A DNA stretch of 64,000 nucleotides from assembly GCA_026874595.1 (NCBI GenBank), contig CM049320.1, positions 9,985,464-10,049,463 of the forward strand. Direction: 5' to 3'. The DNA comes from Sipunculus nudus. Its lineage: Eukaryota; Annelida; Sipuncula; Golfingiida; Sipunculidae. Shown here piece after piece: positions 48,960 through 60,029 of this stretch; position 1 is the first letter of the stretch; each line of letters begins with the position of its first letter. The notes beneath the pieces are model-generated. The model was given only the letters and a program-made list of their open reading frames with translations. It had not been told where the DNA came from and did no database searches. Both the position numbers and the translations under genes were made by a program.

Positions 48960-49000
<41 letters not shown>
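48960..49000. repeat. (TA)n microsatellite, left flank of TRIM array
   Basis: About 20 TA units ending immediately before TGTTACGAAG. Confidence 0.95.
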
Positions 49001-49004
<4 letters not shown>

Positions 49005-49156
49005 ACGAAGACAAATTATTCAGGGGAAAATACTGGGCCGATCCGGGAGTCGAATCCATGTCGGTGGCGCACAAGCCCGGCGTACCAACCGCTTCGCTAG
49101 AAAAGCAAGCTTCACTAGCTCGACAGTTCGGTCCGCTTTTATGTCACCCCGTAACA
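49001..49156 (-). mobile_element. TRIM LTR 1 (3' LTR of array), with internal Pol III-type promoter
   Basis: 156 bp, TGTTACGGGGTG...CTTCGTAACA on the minus strand, so its termini are 7-bp perfect inverted repeats. The A box TAGCGAAGCGG (about 49100) fits TRGCNNAGYGG at all positions. The B box GATTCGACTCCCGG (about 49060) has one change from the consensus. ATTTTCC follows as a T4 stop. Confidence 0.85.
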
Positions 49157-49276
49157 CACTCCCTCTTAAGACCTTTCTGCTATCAGAACAAAACTAATTA
49201 TTCCAGGAGTCACACTTTAGTGAGCTTATTCCCTGGACCATAAAAGTTTACCGTCACGTTGGACGAGCCCCCATTT
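49157..49276 (-). mobile_element. TRIM internal region with PPT and PBS
   Basis: 120 bp. On the minus strand it starts after AAA with the primer-binding site and ends with AAGAGGGAGTG (49167-49157) directly before the 3' LTR, as a polypurine tract should. The hairpin-forming TTCTGATAGCAGAA lies in the middle. Confidence 0.8.
49256..49273 (-). promoter_or_regulatory. tRNA-Pro primer-binding site (13-nt core)
   Basis: TGGGGGCTCGTCCAACGT on the minus strand. The first 13 nt match the tRNA-Pro complement, and the last 5 diverge from the perfect 18-nt site at 15891. Confidence 0.8.
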
Positions 49277-49381
49277 TGTTACGAAGACAAATTATTCAGG
49301 GGTAAATATTGGGCCGATCCGGGATTCGAACCCATGTCGGCGGCGCACATGTCCGGCATACCAACCGCTCCGCTATAAAAG
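49277..49381 (-). mobile_element. TRIM LTR 2, 5' part deleted
   Basis: It keeps the A box (TAGCGGAGCGG), a perfect B box (GGTTCGAATCCCGG), GATCGGCCC, the T run and the CTTCGTAACA end. The U3-like first ~45 bp and the adjacent polypurine tract are gone. Confidence 0.8.
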
Positions 49382-49407
49382 CCTGGGCCACGATGTTTTT
49401 TACCCTC

Positions 49408-49425
49408 ACCTTGGACGAGCCCCCA
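49408..49425 (-). promoter_or_regulatory. tRNA-Pro primer-binding site, second copy
   Basis: TGGGGGCTCGTCCAAGGT on the minus strand, 3 nt inside LTR 3. Confidence 0.8.
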
Positions 49426-49428
49426 TTT

Positions 49429-49578
49429 GTAACAAAGACAAGTTATTCAGGGGAAAATACTGTGCCGATCCGGGAGTCGAGGCATGTCGATGGCGCACAA
49501 GTCCGGCGTACCAACCGCTTCGCTAGAAAAGCAAGCTTCACCGGCGAGACAGTTCGGTCCGCTTTTATTTCACCCCGT

Positions 49579-49582
<4 letters not shown>
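49429..49582 (-). mobile_element. TRIM LTR 3 (5' LTR of array)
   Basis: 154 bp, TGTTACGGGGTG...CTTTGTTACA on the minus strand. The A box is intact (TAGCGAAGCGG) and the B box is damaged (GCCTCGACTCCCGG). Confidence 0.85.

Positions 49583-49658
<76 letters not shown>
49583..49658. repeat. (AT)n microsatellite, right flank of TRIM array
   Basis: Starts right after CCCCGTAACA and runs for about 38 units. Confidence 0.95.
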
Positions 49659-49660
<2 letters not shown>

Positions 49661-50235
49661 TTATGCTTATAACAAGCAGCAGAGTACTTCGATATCCTTG
49701 TAACATTTAATGACTCAAAACAAGGGAAAATGTTTTTCATGTTTTTATATTATTTCATATCATAATTTTCTAAGCAGCTATTTAGAATCTTGAAAGTTAT
49801 TCTGCAATATAACATAGAATGTAGGAGCTGGGGACGGTGGGCGTGGTCCCCTGGTTATCATAGAAAATGGCAATGAATAACTGGCTTTAAGAAATGCTGC
49901 TAACAGATAAGCCAAATTGCCAATGGAGGCATAAGCAAATTTCCCCACGTGGACGTAAACTCAAATAGCCCTATTTACATCTGCCCACGCCTTCTGACGA
50001 CTATAATCACTGATTGTGCTTCTGCCAAGGACCACATTTTTTAAGACCCAGTTCTGAATTTAATACTAGGTGTAGTATTTACTATGTTGTTCTCTCGTGT
50101 GCTCTAAACATTTAGAGGGTTATTAACACGACGCTAAGTAATATAAACCCGCAATCAGTGCAAGGTTTGGGTTTTGCATTCTGCCGTCATTATTGACATT
50201 AATCATCTCCGCGTATCGTGACGTACAGATATACC

Positions 50236-50239
<4 letters not shown>

Positions 50240-50284
<45 letters not shown>
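50240..50284. repeat. (TA)n microsatellite
   Basis: About 22 units. Confidence 0.95.
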
Positions 50285-50288
<4 letters not shown>

Positions 50289-50289
50289 A

Positions 50290-53200
50290 ATTGCTGAATA
50301 TCGAACACAGTTGAGATATTTTAGTAGTAAACATCCATTGCAAGTTTCATAAAATTTTATTAATTACTATTACGTCATCGCGGCGACACCACAAAGAATT
50401 CTGGTGACCTGTGAGCTCATTATACATGTACGGCTTTTAATCAGATCATCCCACTCAGGCGGGCTAATTAATTGGCAAATATTCATTGACTTAAAATTTT
50501 CATAAAACCTTTCAAAATTCCAGTAAGTTTTCCCGTCCACAGCAAAGGTGAACGGGCATTCAGACGCAAGCATACAGACGGACGGGCAGCGGTTATTTCC
50601 GAACCCCCTCACAGACTCGATTATTTCAAAGACAACAACACTGTATTTAGATTATATAGGTTTCTGTCTACTACACGTTGGATATCGTTGTTAATCGTAG
50701 GGAATCTGTCATTTTTACAAACTCATCGAAGGCTATATCGTAGCACCATTTCGACCCCAGCGTCAGAGTGCCTTTACATAATATGACGATGACCCTACTG
50801 TAACACTAAACAAGGACACAATAATTTTCCTTACTTTGGACAAAACTTTTTTTCTCTCGCGAAATAATAGAGAGTTTCGAAAGTGAAGCCAAGCAGTTTC
50901 TTTAGCCCAATGTTTTGCTGTATTTTGCTGAATTTTGCGTATGCGTTTCCATGCGTTGCTTTTTTTTTCATGTTCCCCCTCGATTATACGAACAATTGTT
51001 ATTGTAATGTCCAAAATTTTTCAACGCGGTTACGCCCACAACGCGAACGAAAACGCGAGGGTGGAAAACGCTATAGAGTGTCGGCCGATACTCACTTTTG
51101 CATCTAATCGATACTAAAGGGCCTAATGAGATAGGATATCGCAGGAAAACAATTGCATTACATGTGGGGCGTGTTTCAAAGACCTTCCATGAAAAACATT
51201 TTCCCTGGAAGCCACATTGTCATTTACCTGATACTGGGTAAAGAAAGGGTATCCTGCTTCAATAACTAATATTTCCCACAAATAAATGTTACTTACCTGT
51301 CTTATTATAAGGTCACCCAGATTTGACGCGTGAGAAGAGTGTTTCTTGTTCAGGCTGATGTAGGCGACACATCTATAGACCTTTTAATCCATTTTGACGA
51401 TTAAAAAATAGACACCTCAACAGAAGTTGACAAAATTGTTGAAAATACAAAAAAAAAAACTTAGCAAAATATTCTTTGTAATCTACATGTAATGAGTCAA
51501 CATTTGTACAAATGAAAAATTAACATGGATGGTTGAGTTTATCTATGGTGGCAAAACATAAATGAAATGATTATCACTGTATTTATGTAGGATTTAAACA
51601 CGGATATGTGTAGACGCGGCTGCACTATGTATTAGGCCAAAAGGGGTGACGAATGGTGTCTAGTAATATAACAGAGTTGAACTCATAATTTACCAATTAT
51701 TTTGATTATTTATTCTTTGTATAAAAAAGATGTGTGATTATTTAACTTACAAATTTCACAATTGCATGAGGAGGTTTTGTTAATTTATTCTTTGTATAAA
51801 AAGCAATACGATTCTTTTGCTTACAAATTCCACATTGATTTGTATGAGGGCGTTTTGACCATATTAAGATCTTTGCAAACACCAATTATTAAAGCGTGTT
51901 CAATCCGCATACACTGACTTCTTGTATATACTGTTAATATAGCGTTTATATAAAGAGAGTCTACTTTGAAGTCCAGCCGATGTTGCTGACGATCTTACTA
52001 AGTAACTTCCGACCAAAGTGAGTGTGAAAACTCTTTGGTCTTATTTTAACCTATTATCCACCTGTTTTCTGTATCCGTGAAAGAATAGATCGAGGAGGTT
52101 AAAATTAATCTAATTTAACCTCCTTAGTTTGAAGAAAGTTTAAGTATTTATTAAGAAACGTCGTAGAAAGATTCGTTTAGTCCCACCGTAAGAGTGGAAG
52201 GAACAATGGTATAAATCACCACAGACGTTTCCGGACAATAAGGGATTTGTTTGCTTACTGCAGGTTTGCAGTAAGAACTTTATTGTATACAATGAAATAT
52301 TTTTTTTAATCTTCCAGTTCTGCTATATGCGAAGTTACTTACATGTTAGAAATAAGTCGCTTTTCTTTTTATATTGGGGGGGGGGGGGCAGTTTATATGT
52401 GTTGTGCCGCATGCGTCAGCCAGAAAATCATTAGCAGATAATTCCATTTATTTATGATAGCCTACGACAGTTAAAATAAGCGGCACCAGGGATCTTAATA
52501 CGAATTACAGTATAATTAAAGTAAATAATGTTTAACTAAGTATAATTAAAGTAAATAATGTTTAACTAAGAATAATCTATAAAACCCCAAGGTTAATGGG
52601 TTCAAACATTTTTATGAATCGTCAGGAATATGTTTTTAATTGCCCTTGGTTGGTAGGTCGGTTCGTCATTTGGTCCGATTGTGAACTTTATTCAAAGAGA
52701 TATGAACGGATGTTTCCCACATTTTGTAGAGGGTTGCGTAACATCAAAAACACTCCACTTAAATTGTAGAAGTAATCTGGTTCTTTTTCCATGTTCTTAA
52801 CTGGTCCAAGATCAGTTTATGATGTCCGAGATCTGTTTATGATGTCCGAGTTCTGGTAACAGGGCCCTTCTTTGTATTCTGGCGGGAAGAGCTGACCAGT
52901 TATGCAACCATCGAAACGATGAATGGGCGCACATTTCTCTGGACTCTTTTTTACCTGTTTACTCCCATGTCTTTGAACAAGCCGAACTTTGTTTAGGATT
53001 CTGGTTATGTTTTGGATCTGGTGATCCATAAAATTGGCGGAGGTTTGTATGCGGTTTCATACTGCTTCTTAAAGATTTTTAAAAATTTTACCTTCATTGA
53101 AGTATGTTTACAGGAGGGGCAATCTCTTCTTTCTGTTGTTTCGTCCCGTTGTCCTTGAATAAAAGAATTAGCAGATTATGTCTGTGAGACACGGTTTTTC

Positions 53201-53685
53201 GAACTTAATCCGGATACTATGTTATAACCGACCGTAATGAAAGGGGCCGATCCGAAACTGACGCCAATGAACTAAAGATAATTACAAGAACCTTTATAAA
53301 TCTATGGCAGAAAACGCCAATCTCAACGCACAGAGTCTGTTAGTTTTGTTTATATCCGTGTGTTTATAACATGTGGGGGCCCGCGAAAATTATTCGACAC
53401 ATTCAACACGGGTATCCGGCGCCATTTCAGACGAAGCAGAATTTTTTCAAAGGGCTTTCTGCAACTAGTGACCTTTCAATTTCCACACATATGTAACACA
53501 TTCGTAACTTCTTTAATTAGGGTTTCGGAAGAGAAAGGTCTATGGCGTAAATGTGGCCCTGTTCGTTTTTTTCTATGAGGATGAAGAATCTTCATAAAGC
53601 TGTTATACCCACGGTGCTAGAAACAAGTCACTCGTCACAAAATTTAGTTGATATGTGGGTTGTCTTAGGACTTTAATTCTTTATC
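50290..53685. other. Intronic, no gene recognised
   Basis: Contains a G-run (52376-52388), a perfect 28-bp class local duplication (AAGTATAATTAAAGTAAATA at 52517 and 52538 regions) and a short duplication TTTATGATGTCCGAG near 52818 and 52836. Frames are short and unrecognised. Confidence 0.4.
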
Positions 53686-53689
53686 TTGG

Positions 53690-53790
53690 AGTCTTCCGAG
53701 GGGATTGAACCAGGGACTATCAGTTCTGTAGTCCAATCGGTTTCATGTCTCAACGTCGGGAGAGTTCGACTCCCAGCCGAGATCGGTTAA
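53690..53790. repeat. tRNA-like sequences in opposite orientations
   Basis: The minus strand has GGACTACAGAACTGATAGTCC (anticodon-arm-like stem) followed by CTGGTTCAATCCCC (B box). The plus strand has GAGAGTTCGACTCCCAGCC. They look like two tRNA-derived fragments head to head, not functional tRNAs. Confidence 0.45.
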
Positions 53791-53803
53791 AAAGTCACGA
53801 TTG

Positions 53804-53909
53804 CCCCCCCCCCCCCCCCTCCAGGATGAGCGCTTTGCAAGCTTTATTTCAAGGCTGTGTCCCGCAGCCGTTTATAAATGACAAACACGTCCAACTTGGG
53901 GGGGGGGGG
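53804..53909. repeat. Opposed poly-C (16) and poly-G (12) tracts
   Basis: C-run 53804-53819 and G-run 53898-53909. Confidence 0.85.
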
Positions 53910-55249
53910 TCCATCAAGGTTATGAGTCAGCAAAGGGGATGGTTCTACACACCCATAAGCCGAGGCCGCTGTAGATTCCGGGCAGGAGCGACACCAGGAA
54001 AGACATGAGACAGCTTGATTTATATACTACTTTTTTTAAAATTAAAATTGTATTCTTTAATTTGAAAATTGTCATGAAGTGTCCGTAGAAATCTTATTTT
54101 ATTTGTTCAATATTCAGCAGTATATAAGCAAATTATATTTATTTATTTTTAAATTGTCAAAAATTGTCCAAATAAATCTGATATAATTTGTTTGATATTC
54201 AAGAATATTTAAATATATTAAGAAAATAGTTGAAAACTGAAATCGTAATCTCAACCAAAGTGCCAGTTACTTTTTACCTCTGACAAAGCAATGTCAATTA
54301 GCAACCTTAGACAGCTAGAGTACGTACATTAAGATGATGTGAGCCGCATTTGAACTCAACATTGCACCGACATATGTTGCGTAGCCACGTTGCAATCCTA
54401 CCTTACACAAGCAGTTTAACCAGGTTAATATTATCACGAACTCCAGTATAATTGGACAGGTCTTCAGCTATTTAACAAAGATAATAGCCCTGGAGTTCGT
54501 GTAGTGGATGATGCATGATGAAACGAGAAAACAACACAATGATATCCCTTAATTTTCCGCCGATGCCCAGGTTTTAATTAACGCCTCGACAATAATCTGA
54601 CCAATTAAAATGTTAGAGCGGTCAGGCGTCCATCTTTGGCTTGTCACAAATCATTAATTTACTCCCGAGCAAGAGGCTTCAATTACCCAACACTCAAGCC
54701 ACGTTCAATTGACCATACGTACATCACGCGCCAGCATTTGGCCATTCAGTGTAGGCCAAACTATATCTTGCCGAATCTTTTGGTGAAAGACAATGCTAAC
54801 TGGTGGATCCATTTTACGACAATGCTATTTTCAAATGTGAAGCAAATAGGAGAAATTCTAATCATGTTAGTCATCGTTAGCAAATACAAAATAACATAAA
54901 TTACATAATTAACAGAATATTAAATTATTTTCGGGAAATTCTGTTATGATTTTATCATTGATGTGTGGATTATTGCACATTTATTGTTTCATGTGTTTTG
55001 TTCATTTATCACACTTTAAAATGATTTGTCTGTTATGTATCCTATATAAGTTATGAATTATGTATTCTGTGATTGCCGCTTTAGTCCAGGACCCTACAAA
55101 AACATTCATGCTGAATAAATCTTTTTGGTGAATACATATTATAAAGAAGTAAATAAATAAAGATTACTTGTAAATACATTAGGCAATGTTCTATTACTGC
55201 TATACTACCACCAAGAACTAGTTTAACCAATCCTGCAACTATTATTACC

Positions 55250-55263
55250 ACTACAACTGCCTT

Positions 55264-55298
<35 letters not shown>

Positions 55299-55452
55299 AA
55301 ACTACTACTATTACTTTTACTACTACTGCTACTACTACTACAACTACTGCTACTTCTACAAATACTACTTCTACTAGTACTACTGTTAGTCCTGCTACTA
55401 CTATAACTACTACCACTACTACTTCTACTACTACTACTTCTACTACTACTAT
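55250..55452. repeat. (CTA)n imperfect trinucleotide repeat
   Basis: About 200 bp of CTA/TAC units with interruptions. It produces long poly-Val and poly-Ser frames on the minus strand that are artefacts. Confidence 0.95.
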
Positions 55453-56035
55453 ACACTACTTACACAGCGGTTATACACTACAGTCGTTCCATAACACGGT
55501 CGTTTTAACCGTTGCTTTGTTTAGCAAGATTTTCGGGGACTCGACATCTGGACTGGTACAGGAACATTTTATGTTTGCAACGTAAGACTCGGGTTTGACT
55601 CTCTTACTAAGAATTCCCTGTAATGTCCAATACTTGTCCATAGCTTATCAACAAACTAGCTTATGGCAGCAGTGATAATCGAAGAAACATTCGTGCACTG
55701 TGATATGTATAAGGGAGGTCGGAAAAATAAAATATGTATTTGCTTTGTACTTTCTGGTTATATAAATACATATATTTCTGACGTGGCATATGTTTTTCTG
55801 TTCTTTGGGATGAATTCTTCATATAAATTTTCGCTGTATTTCAGCGGGAAAAATCCCTTAAACTGAAAATGTACTTTCGCCAGATAAACTAAATACGATG
55901 TACTCATTGTTTTTAATGTCACCTTGTACCGCAGCATCTATCTAATATCAAGGCTGTTGCACGTGATTAAGCCGAAATCATTTTTGCCAAACTGATCCAA
56001 ATCATACCAAAATCAACAGTCCACAGTAGTCAAAA

Positions 56036-56206
56036 GCACGATCGGATCCAGGGTTTAGGAAAAAGAGGGGTCTAACCAAGGAGCACTGATGACAACACGT
56101 AAAAAAGGTCCCTTGGGCTGGAAAAGGGGAGGGGCAGGCAACAGAAATTGGTCTGAAACCCTTAAAAAGTTTACACCCCCTGTACCCTCTCTGGATCCGC
56201 TTCTCG
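56036..56206. mobile_element. hAT-like MITE (GGATCCAGG family)
   Basis: Left end GATCGGATCCAGGG and right end CTCTGGATCCGCTTC are inverted. The body (AACCAAGGAGCACTGATGAC...AAAAAAGGTCC) matches 18641-18826. Confidence 0.55.
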
Positions 56207-56980
56207 AAACTGTTCACACGCCGTCTGAACAAGAACACGTGCCCAAAATACGGTATAAGTTTGCAAGCCCTTATTTGATTGGTCAAATAACCAATATCCT
56301 TATGACAATGCTATACGTTTCATTTAAAATAAAAGCTCATGTGTTTCGGCTTCACGGGTATTATACGGGTGTCATTAGACAGACTCCTTTGTGTGATTTA
56401 TTCGCAATGAAATAGACATGAGTGTGGTTTAAAAAGAAAGGTGTCTGACAGCGAAGCTGCCGGAGCCTTGTTGATAGGATGATATACCTTTGTTCCAAAA
56501 CTAGTAATCTGGCCGCCTATAAAACCTTTGGGTTTTGCTACGCATATGGAAAAAAAACAAGGTCCTTGAATCTAAAATGCTTCCAAGTTGATTAAAACGC
56601 CTCGATAGTAGCAGTCGATCAAACTCAGGCCATAGTTGATGATATGATAGCTTCGAGACTTGGAGCCTGTAAGATTTTGTTTCTCAGTGTACTTTCATCT
56701 TGGTGAAATATTTCACATGGCGAAAAACTTGTAGTTTTCCACACCCAGTCATCCTGATAGTAATATTCTTCTCTCTACACAAATTCTATAAGAAGTTGAA
56801 TTATAAATAACATTAAAATACGATTTGTTTGTTATTACAGTCAACATTACAATTAAAATTAATATGACGAATTTCGATTTATCGTTAAATAATAATCTCA
56901 AAATTTTAGATTTTTATGATGCAAGGAAAAAGTTGAGAAAGCATTCTGCAGTATCCGTTACGGAGCCACTGTAGAAACAT

Positions 56981-57242
56981 GGATGCTAGATTTATTTTGC
57001 GTTCCCTCGCGATCATTTCGCATCCCCTCGCGATCTCTTCGGGTTCCCTCGCAATCTTTTTCCTCGCGATCTTCATATCTCAATATCTCGTTGAAGTAAT
57101 AGGTTAATTGGTATTGTAAGGGAACGCTAGGGAACACGAAAAGATGGCGAGGGAAAGCGGAAAGATCAAGAGGGATTGCGAACAGATCGCGAGGGAAAGC
57201 GAAAAAAATCGCGATATTAACCAAAATAATTCTAGCACCCAT
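56981..57242. mobile_element. Foldback element with inverted CGCGATC minisatellite arms
   Basis: GGATGCTAGATTTATTTTG at the left matches the reverse complement of CCAAAATAATTCTAGCACCC at the right. Inside each arm are several ~20-bp units of the type TTCCCTCGCGATCTTTTCG (left arm) and its complement (right arm). No coding capacity. Confidence 0.65.
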
Positions 57243-57244
57243 AT

Positions 57245-59570
57245 CCGTTCAGGGGATCCGTAAGCAGTAATTACGATTGGCTTGCTAAAGTATTTACAAC
57301 AAGAGTGTGCCCCCTCCGCACAGTGGTAAATGAGTAAAAATGCAAGGGGGCGACAGGAAGCAGTGTAATGAAAATCCTTCTATTGTGGCTAGCGCTGCCT
57401 GGTTTGTGTGCGTCCTATGGACCTAAATAAGTCAAAAGAATGATGGCCCGAAGGACCAGAAAGGCAAAGTATATAGTCAGAGGAGACTGACATTGCAAGT
57501 GGAATGAGGATATTAACCCAATCTTTTTTCTTCTATTCCCGACGTAAATATTTGGTCTAGAAGTCTTGAAAGGGTGTATGGCCTTCGTTTAGAATTTGTT
57601 GCTCAAATATAAATTCTGTTAAACAGAAGTGAAGCTTTCATGTTTTACACATCGGACGGTAGGCACCAGCACATTGCAAAAAATAAACAAATCCTGTCAC
57701 GCTCTCAGCAGTGGGAGACAATCACAGACGATTTGTCGTTTTCTTGTGGTTTCTTTAAACTACTTCTTTGGTAAATAGGTCGCACCCGTCAAATTGTCCA
57801 AAGGTTGCCCGAGCGAAAGTATTGAGACTTTACATTGTCTGAATGGAGATTTTATTGGGTTAAAAGTCTGTACTCGAAAGGGAGAACCTCTTAAGTTTGA
57901 CGGTCGTCCATAACTTGCTCACTAGGCGTTTACAGCCTTAATGTGTCGCCTATACGGCGCTTGGGGATGGAACCGTCACAAAATGGGGTTGCGGGCTTAG
58001 GAGGTGATTTTGTTGGTTGTGAAACCGTCTTCAGGTGCGGTTTATCCCTGACAACCTTGTAGTTATAGTTATAGCACGTTCTTTTGTTTCGTGTTATAAC
58101 TCGTGTTGTTCCGAGCGTCTACACTGCCAACTTAACACGCCGATGGGGTCTTGCCATCGGGTGCAACAGTAAGTACCCAGAAAAGCCAAGCTATGCAATT
58201 CTCCAAGGAGCGCTACATAGGTGAAATGTGCACACTACCAATCGATTCAGCTTTTATATTATACAAGCTTGACGGGTATACGATCGTTTCTACTCAACTG
58301 GCAACATCTTATGCTCGCCCAGGGAGGGTAGCCAACATTTTGTCACACATTGTGTTTCTAAAGTATTGCTGACAAATAGCCGTGGCTTTTAAAAAGCCGG
58401 CCCTATCGTGTTAAAACTGGAGGATATTGCCCCGTAAGTAAGTGGATGACTGCTTTAAAATGACATTACTTCAAACATCAGAACTCCCGTAACGTTATCA
58501 TTCTTTTCTGTTAATATTAAAGCATGGCTATTGCATGATTGCGAGCATTATGCTCTCTTTATACATGTATGTTAACATATAGGTGTGTGTGGCATTCCAG
58601 ATTGAAAAACACGAAAAATAATTTTATTCTGCCAAGAATCAATCAATAACTTCAATATTCTTTAATGTCACTTTAAAACTAGGGAAACGGTCGCCTTTAA
58701 GAGAGCGAAAAAAGAATCTGGGTAGAAAATATACCGATCCACCCTGAATTTTACCTGACTCTCTCATTTTTTTTTAAAGTTTGCTTTTATTGCCTCTTCT
58801 TTAAATATATTAATATTTATGTATTACGGGACTTTCTTGACAGTTTTCTATTTGTATAACCAAATAACAAGATTGTTTGTGCAACATGTAAATTAAAACG
58901 TAATATCATCTTATTATATGTAGATTGAAACAAAATCCAATTAATCGCATTAAAGTGTCCCCAAACGTATCCCCGTAAAACTGTTCACATAAGCACTCAT
59001 ATGCAAGTGGCCTTTTTCATTCGGGTTTAAAAATGAAAATGACATTGTTTAACAAGGAGTTTCTTACCGGAAATCAGACTTGTAATAATGTAATATTTAA
59101 GGTGTCTAAAAACACATTTAAAGGAAACATTTAAAATAAGACACATTGCGTCATAGTCTAAAATAACCTGGATAACAAAGACTGGTTGTGAGAGACTTTT
59201 TGTCACTTGGTCACTTGCACGTAAAAAATAACCTTTATTATAAACAGTCATCAGAGAAGGTGAAGTATGCCGGTGGAAGTACTGCGTGATATGCGAGACC
59301 TGATTGTCAATGGCGTCAATTTATCTTCCAGGAAGGATGCGGGGTTGACACACACACACATATATACCTTTATGGATGATACATTTCGAATATTTATACT
59401 TAATCATATTTCAAATATATCAAAATTAAGTATAAGGTTTTAGAAAATATGATATTATGTTTTCAGTAGAAGTAAATTCTGAACCAGGTTTAGATATAAC
59501 ATTTCACTGAAAAATCATAAAGGGAACCAAAGTTCCATTTGTTTGGTGGGGGATAACAATTACGAACCCT
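57245..59570. other. Intronic, no gene recognised
   Basis: A moderately GC-richer patch lies at 57780-58160. No domain, element end or exon could be supported. Confidence 0.4.
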
Positions 59571-59616
59571 CCCCCCCCCCTTTGCCAATACGTGGGATAT
59601 TTACCCCCCCCCCCCC
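59571..59616. repeat. Two poly-C runs near a hAT-like terminus
   Basis: C10 (59571-59580) and C13 (59604-59616), followed by AACGCCCCTG at 59626. Confidence 0.8.
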
Positions 59617-59920
59617 TTATATTAACGCCCCTGCTGATTGTCATATGAGAGTGAATTGTTTTTAAACTTTCGGTATTTTTTTAAAGAAACAATCTTTTAG
59701 AAGCTATGATATATAACATTCAATAATAGGTTCATAACAAAGACGAAGCAACAACAACAAAAACATGATTTTGTTGAATGTCGAGGAGTTTGCATATGGC
59801 AGATTTAACGGCCCTCCACCAAAATGGACGGCATATCCCGCTATTTGGATAAGGCGAACCATTGCGTTTACGAACAACTCATTCAGACTTTTTCACCGAG
59901 AAAGACAGGCATTCTTGTAT

Positions 59921-59924
<4 letters not shown>

Positions 59925-59973
<49 letters not shown>

Positions 59974-59993
59974 CATAGAGAGAGAGAGAGAGA
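59925..59993. repeat. (GA)n microsatellite
   Basis: Two GA blocks split by ATACAT. Confidence 0.95.
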
Positions 59994-60029
59994 CGGAGGA
60001 AATGGTGTGGCCTGGTAATGTACCGTGAT

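Larger units (their letters stand above)
49001..49582 (-). mobile_element. Tandem TRIM-like miniature LTR retrotransposon array (LTR-int-LTR-int-LTR)
   Basis: On the minus strand the order is as follows: LTR 49582-49429, tRNA-Pro primer site, truncated internal region, partial LTR 49381-49277, primer site, internal region with polypurine tract, LTR 49156-49001. A complete unit is about 430 bp with a 120-bp internal region and no coding capacity. The array lies inside a (TA)n microsatellite, with TA repeats on both sides. The sharing of one LTR between adjacent units is the usual result of unequal recombination or of insertion of multimers. Confidence 0.85.

Noticed and set aside
53690-53745. 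Possible tRNA gene on the minus strand
   Set aside because: It has an anticodon-like stem and a T arm but no matching D arm or acceptor stem.
55081-55456. Poly-Val and poly-Ser open frames
   Set aside because: Translation of the (CTA)n microsatellite.
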